Shown piece after piece: positions 44,928 to 55,641 of a stretch of 64,000 nucleotides of DNA. Numbering within the stretch: position 1 is the first letter of the stretch; each line of letters opens with the position of its first letter. Made by a program: the position numbers and the translations under genes. The notes below the pieces were generated by a model. That model was not told where the DNA came from. It did not search any database and was given only the letters and a program-made list of their open reading frames with translations. The stretch covers positions 472,584 through 536,583 of the forward strand of contig NW_006920869.1 in assembly GCF_000417875.1 (NCBI RefSeq), read 5' to 3'. The DNA comes from Pseudozyma flocculosa PF-1. Lineage: Eukaryota > Basidiomycota > Ustilaginomycetes > Ustilaginales > Ustilaginaceae.

Positions 44928-46910
44928 ATGAGGCCCGTCTCAGGCTTCCGCTCCCCGACATTGGCCCAGTGTCTCGAGGACTGGAGCCGGGCGTCGACCG
45001 ATCCCCACTACAGCATGGACGGTTCGGACCGCAGCTCTAGCCAGTTCACCGACGTCGACACACCTCCTTCGATCGCCTATGCCATCTTCCCTTCGACCGC
45101 GCCGCGACCGCCGATCCCCGCCTTCGAACCCAAGAGGCTCGTGCTGCTCCAGAGCGGGTCCGATATGACGCTCAGCAGGTCGTACGAATCCGACCTCAAC
45201 CTCGACTGCGGCCTGTTCCCGCTTCCTCCTACACGAAATGCCCTCGAGCCCGAGGCCATCTCCAAGCCTCCCCAGACGAATGCGACTGCCGCTGCGCGCA
45301 ACATCAAGACGGGCATCGAAGTGCCATCGGGTTCGAGCAGGCTCGGCATCCTCGCCGAGGATAGCGAGGACAATGCGCCCGGGCCATCAATCCCTAGGGA
45401 CGGAAGGACAGTGCCTTACCACGGCACCAGCTCTTCTCAATATCCATCTCGCAGCTCACCGATTCGGACCTCGCCTCCCCGGCGGCGGCCCCATACTAGC
45501 GATGCCTTGCAGCGATCCGCATCGACCGACAGCCAGTTCTCGACCTCTTCCTCGCACCACCGTTTGATTAGTCTTGGCAATATGACCATTGGAGAGCCCC
45601 TGAGCTCGCGGTCTAGGAAGTCTTCGAGCGGCTCGACGCCGCCCCAGCGCACCTCGTCGCCGAGGCTGGCGTCTTCTTTAGGCTTCGATCCCGCCCCGGC
45701 CCCGCCACGGTCTCTTACCATGGACGAGCCTCGTTCAAAGACCACCGATGCACAGGCCCGTCGTCTCTCGGCACGTCCGAGAGCCACGCCACCTCCGCGC
45801 TTGCCGTTGCCCGACCCGTACGCCGCCAACAAGGCAGGCAGCGCCGAGGCTGGACCGTCGCGCCAAGCCGCAGTCCGCCCTCGCACCGCCTCGCTCTCGT
45901 CGCGCTCGTCGCGTGGGCTTGCCGAGGGACAGCTACAGTCCAACCGCTCCTCGCGCGAATGTCCCGCCCTGCCATCGCCCATCACGCCTCTGACGCCCAT
46001 GCCGAGGACGCCGGGATCCGCAACACCTCTAGGACGGGTCCCCTTCCCTTACGGAGAGGCTGAGGACTACCTCGGACATGGAGAGACGCAAGGAGAAGGG
46101 GCGAGGATGAGGAGCAGATCGACTGCGGCGCCCGCGGGCAGCAGGCCGCGCACTGCACCAGGGCCTTCGGGCACCCGCAACCTGCAGCCCGTCGCCTCGG
46201 CCAGCAACCTGCTCGTCACACCGACGCCACAGCGGCCCGAGATCCGGCGTTCGCGCTCGAGCACCTTCCGCACCGTGAGCCAGACGTTTGGCGGCAAGCT
46301 GCGCAACCTGGCCAAGACGCTCGTCGGCACCGACAAGGATGCAGAGAGCGACGACGAGGACACGTCCGGTGTCTGGGGCACCAGGTACCGCGCGCCCACC
46401 CCGGACCTCGAGGAGTGGTGGATGGACACGCTGGTCCAGCACAATGCTCCGAGCAAGACCTTCGAGGAGCCGGCCGCGACCGCCGCCTCGCAGGACTATA
46501 ACGAAGCTATTCGCGGGCTCACCTCGTGGGCCGAGAGGGCAACGGCCGCAACGAAGGAGCTGCCGCCAACACCCACGCGGATCCCGCATCCGTACCAGTT
46601 CAATAGCTTCACCGACACCGAGAGGCTCGAGACGGTCTCACGGTCTTCATCGAACAGGTCTTCGGGCCGCGGCGGCGTCGACGAGCGCCGTGCGATGGCC
46701 GGCGACGCACCTGCTTTGGCAGCTTACGATGGGGAGATCTCGCTGGACTACGCCAGCATCGCGCTCGGGATCACCGAGACCGAGTTTGTCGACGAGGACG
46801 AGGAGGTGCAGCCCCCGGCGTTCGAGGCGGAGCAGCGCTGCCACACCTTCCACGACTACGAGCCTCATCTTCATCAGTACCACGGGCACCATCGTCTCGG
46901 CTTGTCGTAG
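44928..46910 (+). CDS. Ser/Pro-rich disordered protein of unknown function
   Basis: Intronless, 660 residues, no family recognised. Much of it is Ser/Pro/Arg-rich with many SP and TP pairs (for example SPITPLTPMPRTPGS), so it could be a kinase substrate. A conserved-looking island near residues 443-510 reads SRSSTFRTVSQTFGGKLRNL and continues with an acidic cluster (ESDDEDTSG) and TPDLEEWWMDTLVQ. A second island at 545-556 reads ELPPTPTRIPHP. The C-terminus is acidic, then His-rich (HQYHGHHRLG). Good codon bias and a long single frame support a real gene. A morphogenesis or signalling scaffold is possible, but that is only a guess from composition. Confidence 0.65.
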   Translation: MRPVSGFRSPTLAQCLEDWSRASTDPHYSMDGSDRSSSQFTDVDTPPSIAYAIFPSTAPRPPIPAFEPKRLVLLQSGSDMTLSRSYESDLNLDCGLFPLPPTRNALEPEAISKPPQTNATAAARNIKTGIEVPSGSSRLGILAEDSEDNAPGPSIPRDGRTVPYHGTSSSQYPSRSSPIRTSPPRRRPHTSDALQRSASTDSQFSTSSSHHRLISLGNMTIGEPLSSRSRKSSSGSTPPQRTSSPRLASSLGFDPAPAPPRSLTMDEPRSKTTDAQARRLSARPRATPPPRLPLPDPYAANKAGSAEAGPSRQAAVRPRTASLSSRSSRGLAEGQLQSNRSSRECPALPSPITPLTPMPRTPGSATPLGRVPFPYGEAEDYLGHGETQGEGARMRSRSTAAPAGSRPRTAPGPSGTRNLQPVASASNLLVTPTPQRPEIRRSRSSTFRTVSQTFGGKLRNLAKTLVGTDKDAESDDEDTSGVWGTRYRAPTPDLEEWWMDTLVQHNAPSKTFEEPAATAASQDYNEAIRGLTSWAERATAATKELPPTPTRIPHPYQFNSFTDTERLETVSRSSSNRSSGRGGVDERRAMAGDAPALAAYDGEISLDYASIALGITETEFVDEDEEVQPPAFEAEQRCHTFHDYEPHLHQYHGHHRLGLS

Positions 46911-49794
46911 TCGCAGTTGCCCCAATATTCATTCATTTTGGATCGCCATTCTAGGCTCGTCCGTTTGCACACGTGCCACTGTACTGTTAGCGGATGAGAG
47001 GCACTCACCTGTAGACTTGCGGTAGACGACCTTGTCGAGGAGGAGCGACCAATTGACGTGGACCTCGCACGCGGCTGCTCGATTGGTGCCACCATCACCT
47101 ACACGAGAGATCGGAACGGCGGCGAACGACCCGGGCTACTGTAGTCCGGAGCAGACGTGGGCGAGATATGTTGAGCTTGTAGGTCGTGCCTGATGAGCGC
47201 AAAGCGAGAAGAGATGGACAAGGTCGAGGAGAGCAGGTTCCATCCGAGCACTCAACTCGAGGCTGCGCGTTGACCGGAGGCGCGGACACGTCCGGGCCGA
47301 CGCCTTGGTGGCCAGACCGAGTCGGACAGGCGCTGCCACAGATGTGGCTGTGGCAACTTCCACGCTACTCTGTGTCGTTGAGGGTCCGGGAGAGCAACGC
47401 CCCTCGAGCCGGAGCTTGGACCGTGACCGACTTCCGTATTCCAGGCGGCCTTTGTCGTCGATGCCAAGCTGAAGCTGTGCAGCTAACGGAAGTTACCGCA
47501 GGTACGTGGCTTCGTGGCTCCATGGATCGTCGGCCGAATCATCCAAACATCGCAGCATGCAGAGATCGCCGTCTGGTTGGCTCGGTGGACAACTACTAGT
47601 GGATAGGATTCGGGCCGGTACGCCACCGCCATTGCGTCGCCACGAGGCGCGCCACGCGCAAACGCCCCTGCCCAGCTTGCTTGCATGCTGCACGAAGATC
47701 CTCGAAGATTCGTCGAGCTGTGCAGTCCCGCGGGTCGGGCCGGTCCGTCGATTTAGCCGGACGCCGAGAAAAAAAAAGTCCGAGTCGGAAAATTTTGCAT
47801 GCGTCGGGCTGGCCTGCCTGCCTGGCGTGGAGGACCGCGCTGGGCCAGCCCGTGCTGGCAAGGGGCTGCTGACACCAGCCGGCCTAGCCTCAGGCCACAC
47901 GGTGGGCCGCATTCGACGAGCACGAGGAGCATCACCACGGCCTGTCCACCTCCACCTCCCTTGGTCTCCCCTCGCCATCCTCCACTCTAAGACTACATGC
48001 CAGCCCTCCTTTGTGGAGGTGGCAAGGAGCACATGACAGGTATGATAGCGGTAGTCGTTGCCGTTGGGAGCAGGCTGGTGGAGGCTCGGGCTCAGACGCA
48101 AGCAGCATCTTTCGGTTTTCTCGCGGCTCCATCGTACGTAGGTACGTATCGCTCCGCCGTATCGGAACGCTCCGAGCCTTGCTTGCTGCAGGGATGATCA
48201 TGCAGCTCAGGGACCACCCGCCGGAAAGCAGGCAAGCAAGCAAGCCAAGCGGCAAGAGAAGGCTCAGCCAGCAGCAGCAGTGCGGCGGCTGCCGCCTGAG
48301 ATCGCGCCGATGTCTACGAAGACACCGGAAAGGCGCGCTCGACGAGCGAATGGCATCGCAGCGTCAGTACGCCACGCGACGGCGGCCGCTGGAATGCTGA
48401 CCCAAATGCTCGACACGGCGTCGGGCGTCTGGTTTGGTATTGTGACAGCAACATCACCCAGTCGGGCCTTGGCCAGCAGGTATGGAGAGAGGACGATGCA
48501 CTCGGGACAGTGACGGTTCCTGAATGCAGCCCGGCGATGACAGCCTTCCACGTGCCCTGAACCAACACCGGCTATAGGAGATGACAAGAAGCCTATCGAT
48601 GCCAGCGACGCTCGACGTGGTGGCGGCGAGCAGACCGAACGTACCATGGTGCCTCCATGGCGTCGAGGGTGATGGCGAGCAATGGCGAGGTGACCGCCCC
48701 GCCGGCTGGGTTGGTGCGGACCAACGGTTCACCCGACGCGGCTGACGCACATGCGGAACAAGGTGACGCAAGTTCAGGCACTCGGGCATGCCGCCCGCTC
48801 AGCGTGGACATCCGCGGCGATTGACGTTTCGGATTTGGTCGGTCGACGGCTGATCCGCCCGGCCCCCCCTTGCGTCTCCCGAGTCGGACAGCCTGCGCCG
48901 CAAGGGGAAGCTTAAGGCTGATGCTGCAAATTCGGGCCAGCCGATGGCTAGGCGAAGGATTTGGATCGCGCCCGTCCCCCCCTTGACGACGAGAGCGACG
49001 CTTGCACGCTGTGGCTCTCAGCAGCATGGTCCTGGCCCAGCATGGGACAGAGTACTCTTTCTGCCAACGGAGATACGGAGGGGTGTCGGGAGCGAGGCTA
49101 GGGATACTCTCTGTGTCCAGGCAGGCGTCGACATTGATGCTTTGCTTGCTGCCAGCAAAGAGGCCGGCGCGGGCGCTTGGGGACGGGAGCCAGGCAGGGC
49201 TAGGGAAAATTACGCGACGCCAACTCGCTCGGCTTTTCCTTTGAGCCGGAGCAGCGCCGTGCCGGTGCAGTTGGGCAACGGCAAACTTGACGAGGGGGCT
49301 TGCTGCCTTCCCGCCTGCCTCGCCCCCTCTCCCCCTCTCCCCCCTCCCCCTCCCTTTGTGCGCTGGTCGAAAACGTTCTGGCGTTGGCTTTGGTGGCGGC
49401 TGCGCATCCTGGCCGACGTGATGGCCTCCGCCCCGACAGATGCCTGCCTGCCTTCGTCGTGCTTAGCTCCGTCGCAGGGGTCCCCTGGCCTGCCTGCGCC
49501 CGCCCAAGATGGGCCCACACTGTCGGCTCTCTTCGGTCCTGCGGTCCGCTGTCTTTTGAGCCAAACTCTCTTACTCACTCACCCACCCCCCCTGCTGCCA
49601 TTTGCCCGCGCACGCCTCTCTTGCTCTTTCTCTGGCCGTGATGATCGGCAGAGTATAAAGTGGTCGCTGGCTTGGCAACCATCCGGTCGCCATTCCCTCT
49701 CCCCGTATCCATTCGCTACCTCACCGTATCCTAGGCGCCTACCCCTCCCTCGCCGTTCGCGTCGCAACTCGCCCACCGACCCCCCACCTCCGCC
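46911..49794. other. 2.9-kb spacer upstream of MFS gene
   Basis: No supported gene. It holds an A-run (gagaaaaaaaaagtcc) near 47768, GTACGTAGGTACGTA near 48134, and GCAAGCAAGCAAGCC near 48234. A C-rich tract at about 49570-49790 holds the apparent core promoter of the transporter gene, including a TATA box. Confidence 0.5.
49654..49659 (+). promoter_or_regulatory. TATA box of MFS gene
   Basis: TATAAA in the context gagTATAAAgtgg lies 136 bases upstream of the ATG at 49795. Pyrimidine-rich sequence follows, as is common at fungal transcription starts. It is one of few clean TATA boxes at a suitable distance in the window, which hints at inducible expression. Confidence 0.55.
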
Positions 49795-51570
49795 ATGTCG
49801 CATCTCGAAAAGGTCGACACCGGGTCATCGGCCACGGCCGTCAACCCCAACCAGCACACGCTGCGAAAGCGCCCCTACCGCGTCAGGTCGACGCCCTTCT
49901 CCGAGATCCTCGACCACAAGTACGCCGGATCGGGCACCCAGGAGGACCCGTTCATGGTCGAGTGGCTCCCCAACGACCCAGAGAACCCCATGACCTACTC
50001 GCAGACCTACAAGTGGATCATCACGGTCCAGGTCGCCATCGCCACGCTCTGCGTCTCGCTCTCGTCGAGCGCGTACACGGGCGCCGCCATCTCGCTCCGC
50101 GAGACGTTCCAGGTCGACCAGCTCATCATCACCCTCGGCGTCTCGCTCTTCGTCCTTGGCTTCGCCTTTGGCCCGCTCATCTGGGCTCCTCTCTCCGAGG
50201 TTCTCGGCCGACGCAACCTCTTCATCTTCGCCAACCTCATGTACACCCTCTGGCAGGGCGTCGCCGTCGCATCGCCCAACATTGAGTCGCTCCTCGTCTT
50301 CCGCTTCCTCTCGGGCCTGTTTGGCGCGTCGCCCCTCGTCAACTCGGGCGGCACCCTGGCCGACATGTTCAGCGCCAACCAGCGCGGCCTCGCCATGGCC
50401 CTCTTCGCGGCGGCGCCCTTCCTCGGCCCTGCCCTCGGCCCCATCACCGGCGGCTTCCTCGGCGAGTCCGGCGGCTGGAAGTGGGTGCTGGGCTACGTCG
50501 CCATCTTTGCCGCCGTCGTCACGGCCGTCGGCATCTTGACCCTGCCCGAGACCTACGCGCCTTACCTCCTCCGCAAGCGCGCCCAGAGGCTGTCCAAGGT
50601 CACCGGCAAGCACTACATCTGCAAGCTCGACAAGGGCAAGGACCTGCGCCTCAAGACGATGTTCTCGGTCGCCCTCAGCCGTCCCTGGCTGCTCCTTTTC
50701 CACGAGCCCATTGTCCTCATCCTCTCCATCTACGTTGCCATCGTCTACGGCATCCTCTACTCGCTCTTCGGTGCCTTCCCCATCGTCTTCCAGCAGGAGC
50801 GCGGCTGGAGCCCGGGCATCGGCGGTCTCGCCTTCTGCGGCGTCCTGGTCGGCATGATCATCGCCGTCGGCTACATCGTCTTTTACGAGAACCCGCGCTA
50901 CGTCCGCATCGCCAAGTCGCTCGGCGGCGTCGCCCCTCCCGAGGTCCGCCTGCCCTCGTGCATGGTGGGAGCCGTTGCCATTGTCGTCGGCCTCGCCATC
51001 TTTGCCGCCACCGACTCGCCCAGCATCCACTGGATCGCGCCCATCATTGGCTCGGCGCCGTTCGGCTTCGGCATGGTCCTCATCTTCCTCTCGCTCATGA
51101 ACTACCTCACCGACAGCTACCTCATCTACGCCGCCTCGGTCCTCGCCGCCAACTCGGTGATCCGATCCCTCTTTGGTTTCGCCTTCCCGCTCTTCACCAA
51201 GAACATGTACCAGATCGGCGGCGCCAACGGCATCCACTGGGGCCCGGCCATCGCCGGCTTCCTCGCCCTCATCTGCCTCCCCTTCCCCTTTGTGTTTGCA
51301 AAGTACGGAGCAAAGATCCGCGCCAAGTGCAAGTACTCGTCCGAGGCGGCCGCCTTCCTGGAGCAGCTGCGCGGCACCTCGCAGCCCGGGCCCGATGGCA
51401 AGCCTAGCCCCGTCGCCGAGCCCAACGAGGCTTCGGGCTACGACGGCGATGTCGCAGACGACCCGGAGCTGCTGAGGCAGTACACCTCCCACGCCGACGT
51501 CATGCCCGGCGACGGCGCCATCACCAACGTCAACTCGAGCTGCAACCACAGCAGCGTCGGGCATCCCTAG
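49795..51570 (+). CDS. MFS transporter, DHA1 drug/polyamine:H+ antiporter type
   Basis: Intronless, 591 residues. A cytosolic N-terminal tail of about 72 residues, including the family motif VEWLPNDPENPMTYSQTYKW, leads into the first membrane helix. Loop 2-3 carries motif A as GPLIWAPLSEVLGRR (126-140), and helix 5 carries the antiporter motif C as GPALGPITGG (211-220). Twelve hydrophobic segments can be traced, with a long central loop near 260-290 and a hydrophilic C-terminal tail of about 80 residues. This arrangement is that of fungal DHA1 exporters such as Flr1, Tpo1 and the glycolipid exporters of smuts. The substrate is unknown. It converges on the siderophore-type acyltransferase gene, so a link in siderophore export is conceivable but not shown. 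Confidence 0.9.
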   Translation: MSHLEKVDTGSSATAVNPNQHTLRKRPYRVRSTPFSEILDHKYAGSGTQEDPFMVEWLPNDPENPMTYSQTYKWIITVQVAIATLCVSLSSSAYTGAAISLRETFQVDQLIITLGVSLFVLGFAFGPLIWAPLSEVLGRRNLFIFANLMYTLWQGVAVASPNIESLLVFRFLSGLFGASPLVNSGGTLADMFSANQRGLAMALFAAAPFLGPALGPITGGFLGESGGWKWVLGYVAIFAAVVTAVGILTLPETYAPYLLRKRAQRLSKVTGKHYICKLDKGKDLRLKTMFSVALSRPWLLLFHEPIVLILSIYVAIVYGILYSLFGAFPIVFQQERGWSPGIGGLAFCGVLVGMIIAVGYIVFYENPRYVRIAKSLGGVAPPEVRLPSCMVGAVAIVVGLAIFAATDSPSIHWIAPIIGSAPFGFGMVLIFLSLMNYLTDSYLIYAASVLAANSVIRSLFGFAFPLFTKNMYQIGGANGIHWGPAIAGFLALICLPFPFVFAKYGAKIRAKCKYSSEAAAFLEQLRGTSQPGPDGKPSPVAEPNEASGYDGDVADDPELLRQYTSHADVMPGDGAITNVNSSCNHSSVGHP

Positions 51571-52052
51571 AGGGCCCGGCCCGGCTCGGCGCCGACGCCA
51601 GCCAGCCAGGGGTTGCCACGCATCGATGGACAATTTGCCTCCTCTTCCCAGCCTCACTGCATCAGCATCCCTCCGACGTACATACAGCCCCATCCTCCTT
51701 CATCCATCCTTTGGTCCCCCTGCCGCGCGGTCTCGCCCCCCGTGTGGGCCACAGCAAGACAGAGCCAAAGGCATCTCGTTGTCAATACCCCTTCACCACG
51801 CTCTCTCTCTCTCCTCTTCTCTCGCCCGCTGCATCTGTACAATAGCCCAAAACCCGAGTCACGCTCGCACGCATCCTCCACGTCGCAGACACGTTTTAGC
51901 TGCTCGACGCTCTCGATGATCTCACGACCATCCTGACGAGAAATGCAAGACAAAGCCTAGAGACGCACAACCTACTCCGCGCATTGGTTTGCAAGTCCGT
52001 GTTTTCTGTTCCCGGCGGATGGCATCTATGGGGCGCAAGCTGCGAGGGACGT
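51571..52052. other. Convergent 3' spacer
   Basis: 482 bases between facing stop codons. Pyrimidine-rich (ctctctctctcctcttctctc near 51804). Likely 3' untranslated regions; nothing else seen. Confidence 0.5.
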
Positions 52053-53736
52053 CTACTTGCTCACGGGGGAGCGGAGGTGTTCGGGTAGAGGCTGGAGCGG
52101 GCAGAGCTGGAAGAAGCGGTGGCGCGGGAAAAAGACGAGGGCGGCGCGCTTGTGCGGAAAGTCGATGAACTGCGTTGCGTCCCGTCAATCGTCCATCCAA
52201 GAGCAGCACCGATATCAGCACACAGCATCGATCGTTGAGACAGCTCGACTCGGACTCGACTCGACTCGGGCGAAAGAGACACACCTTTTCGACGTGTCCG
52301 CCCACCATGCATTCGTACTCGACCATCTTGGTGTTGCTCAGGCGCGGTTCGGAGACGCAGAGGTCGGTCTGCGGGTCCAGCAAGAACATGAGCTGCAGAG
52401 CGTTGAGGACAGCGACGGAATGACGAGAGAGGGATGGGAGGAAAAGGGGGGCAATCAGCTAGACGGCTTCGAAGGGCGCGCGGCGGCGGTGCAGCGGGCA
52501 TGACGACGCACGTGCACAAGACTGCCCATCCAGGAGCGAACGCGGTGCGGGCCCCTGAACTTTTCGTTGCCCACGAGCGCATGGAAGCCTCGGTCGCGGA
52601 TCGAGGCATCGTACTGGTCCCTGAGGTTACTTTGCTGTGTGGTCAGTGGCGAGGAAGAGGTACAAGGACGGGCGGTGAGCGAACTTGACAATGTGTCACG
52701 AGTCGATCGCCAGACCTTTGCCCACCTTTGCGTAGTACACCTCGACATAGCCCCAGGGCTCGCCATCCCACTCTCCGATCAGGCCAAGGCTGTACGGGTT
52801 GGCCTCCATCTTCTGGACGTCCTTGAGCTGGTCCTCCCTCGAGCCGCGCTGCCTCCAGCCCTCGTTGACGCGGTCCGAGTCGTGCCACTGGGTGATGAGG
52901 TCAATGTCGCGCGCATTCTTGGATGAGACGACGCGGAAGGTGAGCGTTTGCTGGAGGTCGGGGATGTAGCGCGAGTAGAGCGGGCCGTCCTCGGGCGATG
53001 GTTTGGTGGGAGGCAGGGATCCGAGTGAGGCGTTGGACGAGAGGAGCTTGGAGCGGGCCAAGGGGGCGGCCTTGGGCAGGACCCAGTGCGCCAGGTTGGC
53101 GGTCAGGCCACGACCCTGCCAGAATGCGGCGCGCGAGACGAGGAGGTAGTCGAGCTTGCCTCCGTCGGCGCTCTTGAAGAGCGGGTGCACGGTGGCGAGC
53201 CCGCTGTCAACGAGATGCGCGACGACACCCGGTTTGAGGTCCAGCGTGCAGAGACTGAAGTATTCCTGCGCTGGCCACAGCTGGAAGAAGGCGTAGATGA
53301 AGGACCAGACCTTGGCGGCGTTGAGGTGGCTCGCCTTGTGGAGGTTGGCGTATGCGAAGCGCTTTGATCGTGTGGCGAGGGTGTTGTCGTCTGGCTCGGA
53401 GGCCGGGTTGGGGTACGGAGGGCAGGGGGGTGCCAGCTCAAAGACGGCCTTTGCGTAGTCGAGAAAGTCGTGCTCCTCATCGTGGTCGTCGTCGTCGTCG
53501 TCGTCGTTCGAGAGCGGCTTGGACGGGTGGTGGCGCATGATCTTGAGGCTGACTAGATCTGCGTTGAGGTCTCCCCCCTGGATGTCGTATCCGACCTGTC
53601 CAGCAGGTGCGTGCGAGACGATGACATCAACGGCAAAAGGGGTGCCGTCCGGGAGTTGTAGGATGCGGTTGCCTCCCTCGATGAGGTCGGGATACTTTTC
53701 GGTGTTGCGGCTGGCTAGATGAGCGAGGGCCGACAT
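52053..53736 (-). CDS. IucB/SidF-type N-acyltransferase (hydroxyornithine/hydroxylysine acylation in siderophore synthesis)
   Basis: Four exons: 53736-52726, 52634-52512, 52392-52285 and 52169-52053 (452 aa), all phase 0, introns 91-119 nt. The donors are GTGGGC, GTGCGT and GTGTGT; none is the GTGAGT that dominates elsewhere. The N-terminal 250 residues are a fungal extension with a poly-Asp run (residues 76-83). The C-terminal GNAT-fold domain matches bacterial IucB/RhbD and fungal SidF/SidL. Its main motifs are WHDSDRVNEGWRQRG, EWDGEPWGYVEVYYAK, RDRGFHALVGNEKFRGPHRV, then EPRLSNTKMVEYECMVGGHV and FIDFPHKRAALVFFPRHRFF. Such enzymes transfer an acyl group from CoA to an N-hydroxylated side-chain amine to make the hydroxamate. 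The C-terminus (PVSK) is not a canonical peroxisomal signal. No hydroxylase or NRPS lies nearby. Family call strong; the acyl donor is unknown. Confidence 0.87.
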
Positions 53737-54267
53737 GGGAGTTCGCGGTGGCTATCGAGAGGCAAGACTACGCAGCGAGGGAGGGCAATCGACGGGACGA
53801 TGAGGGAGCGAAGGAAGGGAGGAAATCGGAACGAGAAGAAATGCGGCAACCAGGGCTTGGGCTTGGCACGGGCAGGCCAGAAGGCCAGGCAGTCAAAAAG
53901 TGCTGCCAGGCTGACGCTGGGCGCACGGAGCAGCGCGTGGGCGCCTCCACTTTGACACGTGCTGATTGGCCTGGCTGGCTCTTTCGGCCGAGTCTCTGCT
54001 GCGCCTTGGTCCGGTCCACCCGGCTCAGAATCTCGGTAGAAGCCGAGCCCAGGCCGGCTACCCGCGCCACCCGCGGCCGACCCAAGGGCGCCCGCCTAGG
54101 CCCTCCTTCTGGCTGGAACTTACCCCACACTCGGACTGCGCGGCCTCCCGCCTCTTCTTGACCCACCTCGACCCTGGCAACCAACACCTCGCCCGCCGTC
54201 CCTTGTCACCACCACCGCCAGCACCGCTTCCTCCTTCGCACCACCTTCTAGATACCACTTGCTGCAT

Positions 54268-54299
<32 letters not shown>

Positions 54300-54335
54300 C
54301 CACCACCCTCATCCCCCGACCGACCCCTGCCCACC
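53737..54335. other. Divergent promoter of acyltransferase and quinone oxidoreductase
   Basis: 599 bases between two outward-facing starts. A CCAAT box in reverse orientation (ATTGG, 53965-53969) sits near the middle. A CACCGC/CACCAC trinucleotide array fills 54266-54310 just before the plus-strand ATG. I find no GATAA or TTATC site, so direct GATA-factor iron control of the acyltransferase is not supported by this promoter. Confidence 0.5.
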
Positions 54336-55492
54336 ATGCGTGCCTTTTACCTTCACAAGGACATCCACCCCTCGGAGCTGCCCTCGACGCTCTCGAGCGA
54401 CGTCCCCGAGCCAAAGTGCGACCCCGGCTCCACCCAGGTCCTCGTCGACGTCCACTCGGCCGCCCTCAACTTTTTCGACATCCTCGCCGTCCAGGGCAAG
54501 TACCAGAACAAGACCCCGCACCCCTACGTGCCCGGCGTCGAAATGGCTGGCATCATCTCCAAGGACTCGCCCATCCCCGAGGGCTGCGACTTTGTCCCCG
54601 GAAAGACGCGCGTCTTTGGCGCAGTCCAGGGCGCCTACGGCGAAAAGGCAAAGGCCGACTTCTGGCAGCTCATGGTCGTCCCCGACGGCATGTCGCTCGA
54701 GGCCGCCTCGGGCCTCTTTGTCACCTGGCCCACCTCGTACGCCGCTCTCAAGTTCCGCGCAGACGTGCAGCCGGGAGAGTGGGTCCTCGTCCACGCGGGC
54801 GCAGGCGGCGTCGGCATCTGCGCCATCCAGATCGCAAAGGCCATGGGCGCAAAGGTCATCGCCACCGCCGGCAGCCCCGACAAGCTCAAGGTTTGCAAGG
54901 AAGTCGGAGGCGCAGACTACGCAATCAGCTACCGCGACAACGACTGGCAGAAGCAGGTCAAGCGTGAGTATGGCTGTTAGGGGCCGCTATGGCCGACTGC
55001 CGGCCTCGAGTCCCTGCTGGCCGATGAGGCGCTCGCTGAATCGCTCCCGGTTCCCCCTTTCCGACCCTCGCCCCGGCAGAGATCACCGAGGGCCACGGCG
55101 TCGACGTCGTCTACGACCCCGTCGGCATGATTATCCCCTCGCTCAAGGTCATTGCCTGGAACGGCCGCCTGATTGTCGTTGGCTTTGCGGCGGGTACGAT
55201 TGAAAAGATCCCCGCCAACCTCATCCTGCTCAAGAACATCGCCGTCACGGGCTGCCACTGGGGCGCCTACAGCAAAAACGAGGTCGACAAGATCCCAGAG
55301 ACGTGGGAAGGCCTCATGGCCATGTTTGCCCAGAAGAAGATCACGCCCACTGTCTTTGAGCACATCTACGAGGGCCTCGAGAGCATGCCTCAGGGCCTCA
55401 AGGACCTCGGCGACCGCAAGACGTGGGGCAAGGCCATTGTCCGCATCCGCGCCGACCCAGAGCACCCGCCCAGGGGCAAGAACAAGCTCTGA
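54336..55492 (+). CDS. Zinc-less MDR quinone oxidoreductase (NADPH-dependent)
   Basis: Two exons, 54336-54963 and 55080-55492 (346 aa), with a 116-nt GTGAGT...CAG intron in phase 1. It belongs to the medium-chain dehydrogenase/reductase superfamily, in the group lacking catalytic zinc ligands (QOR/zeta-crystallin-like). The N-terminal GroES-like fold contains AALNFFDILAVQGKYQNK and HPYVPGVEMAG. The Rossmann part has GEWVLVHAGAGGVGICAIQIAK, whose AGAGGVG is the nucleotide-binding loop. After splicing, ITEGHGVDVVYDPVGM and LIVVGFAAGTIEKIPANLIL continue the fold, and CHWGAYSKN near the end is typical of this subgroup. It would reduce quinones or enones with NADPH in the cytosol. The stop is 149 bases from that of the OYE-type gene on the other strand. 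Confidence 0.88.
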
Positions 55493-55641
55493 GCGCTAGA
55501 GGTTGAGGTGTACTTACGTAGATCTCTGGGGTCGCCGCTCGTCGCATAGAAGAAGAGAAACAATGGCAAGCAGATGTGCGGATTCGAGCATCTAGCAAGG
55601 GAGATGGGGGGACACTCGCTCGCCGTGACCGTCTAGTTACT

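Noticed and set aside
49825..51693. 622-codon frame opposite the MFS transporter
   Set aside because: Shadow frame dominated by Asp/Glu/Val/Gly. The plus strand encodes twelve helices with MFS motifs.
52053..52070. Peroxisomal PTS1 at the acyltransferase C-terminus
   Set aside because: The end is PVSK followed by stop, which is not SKL-like; fungal SidF-type targeting cannot be claimed here.
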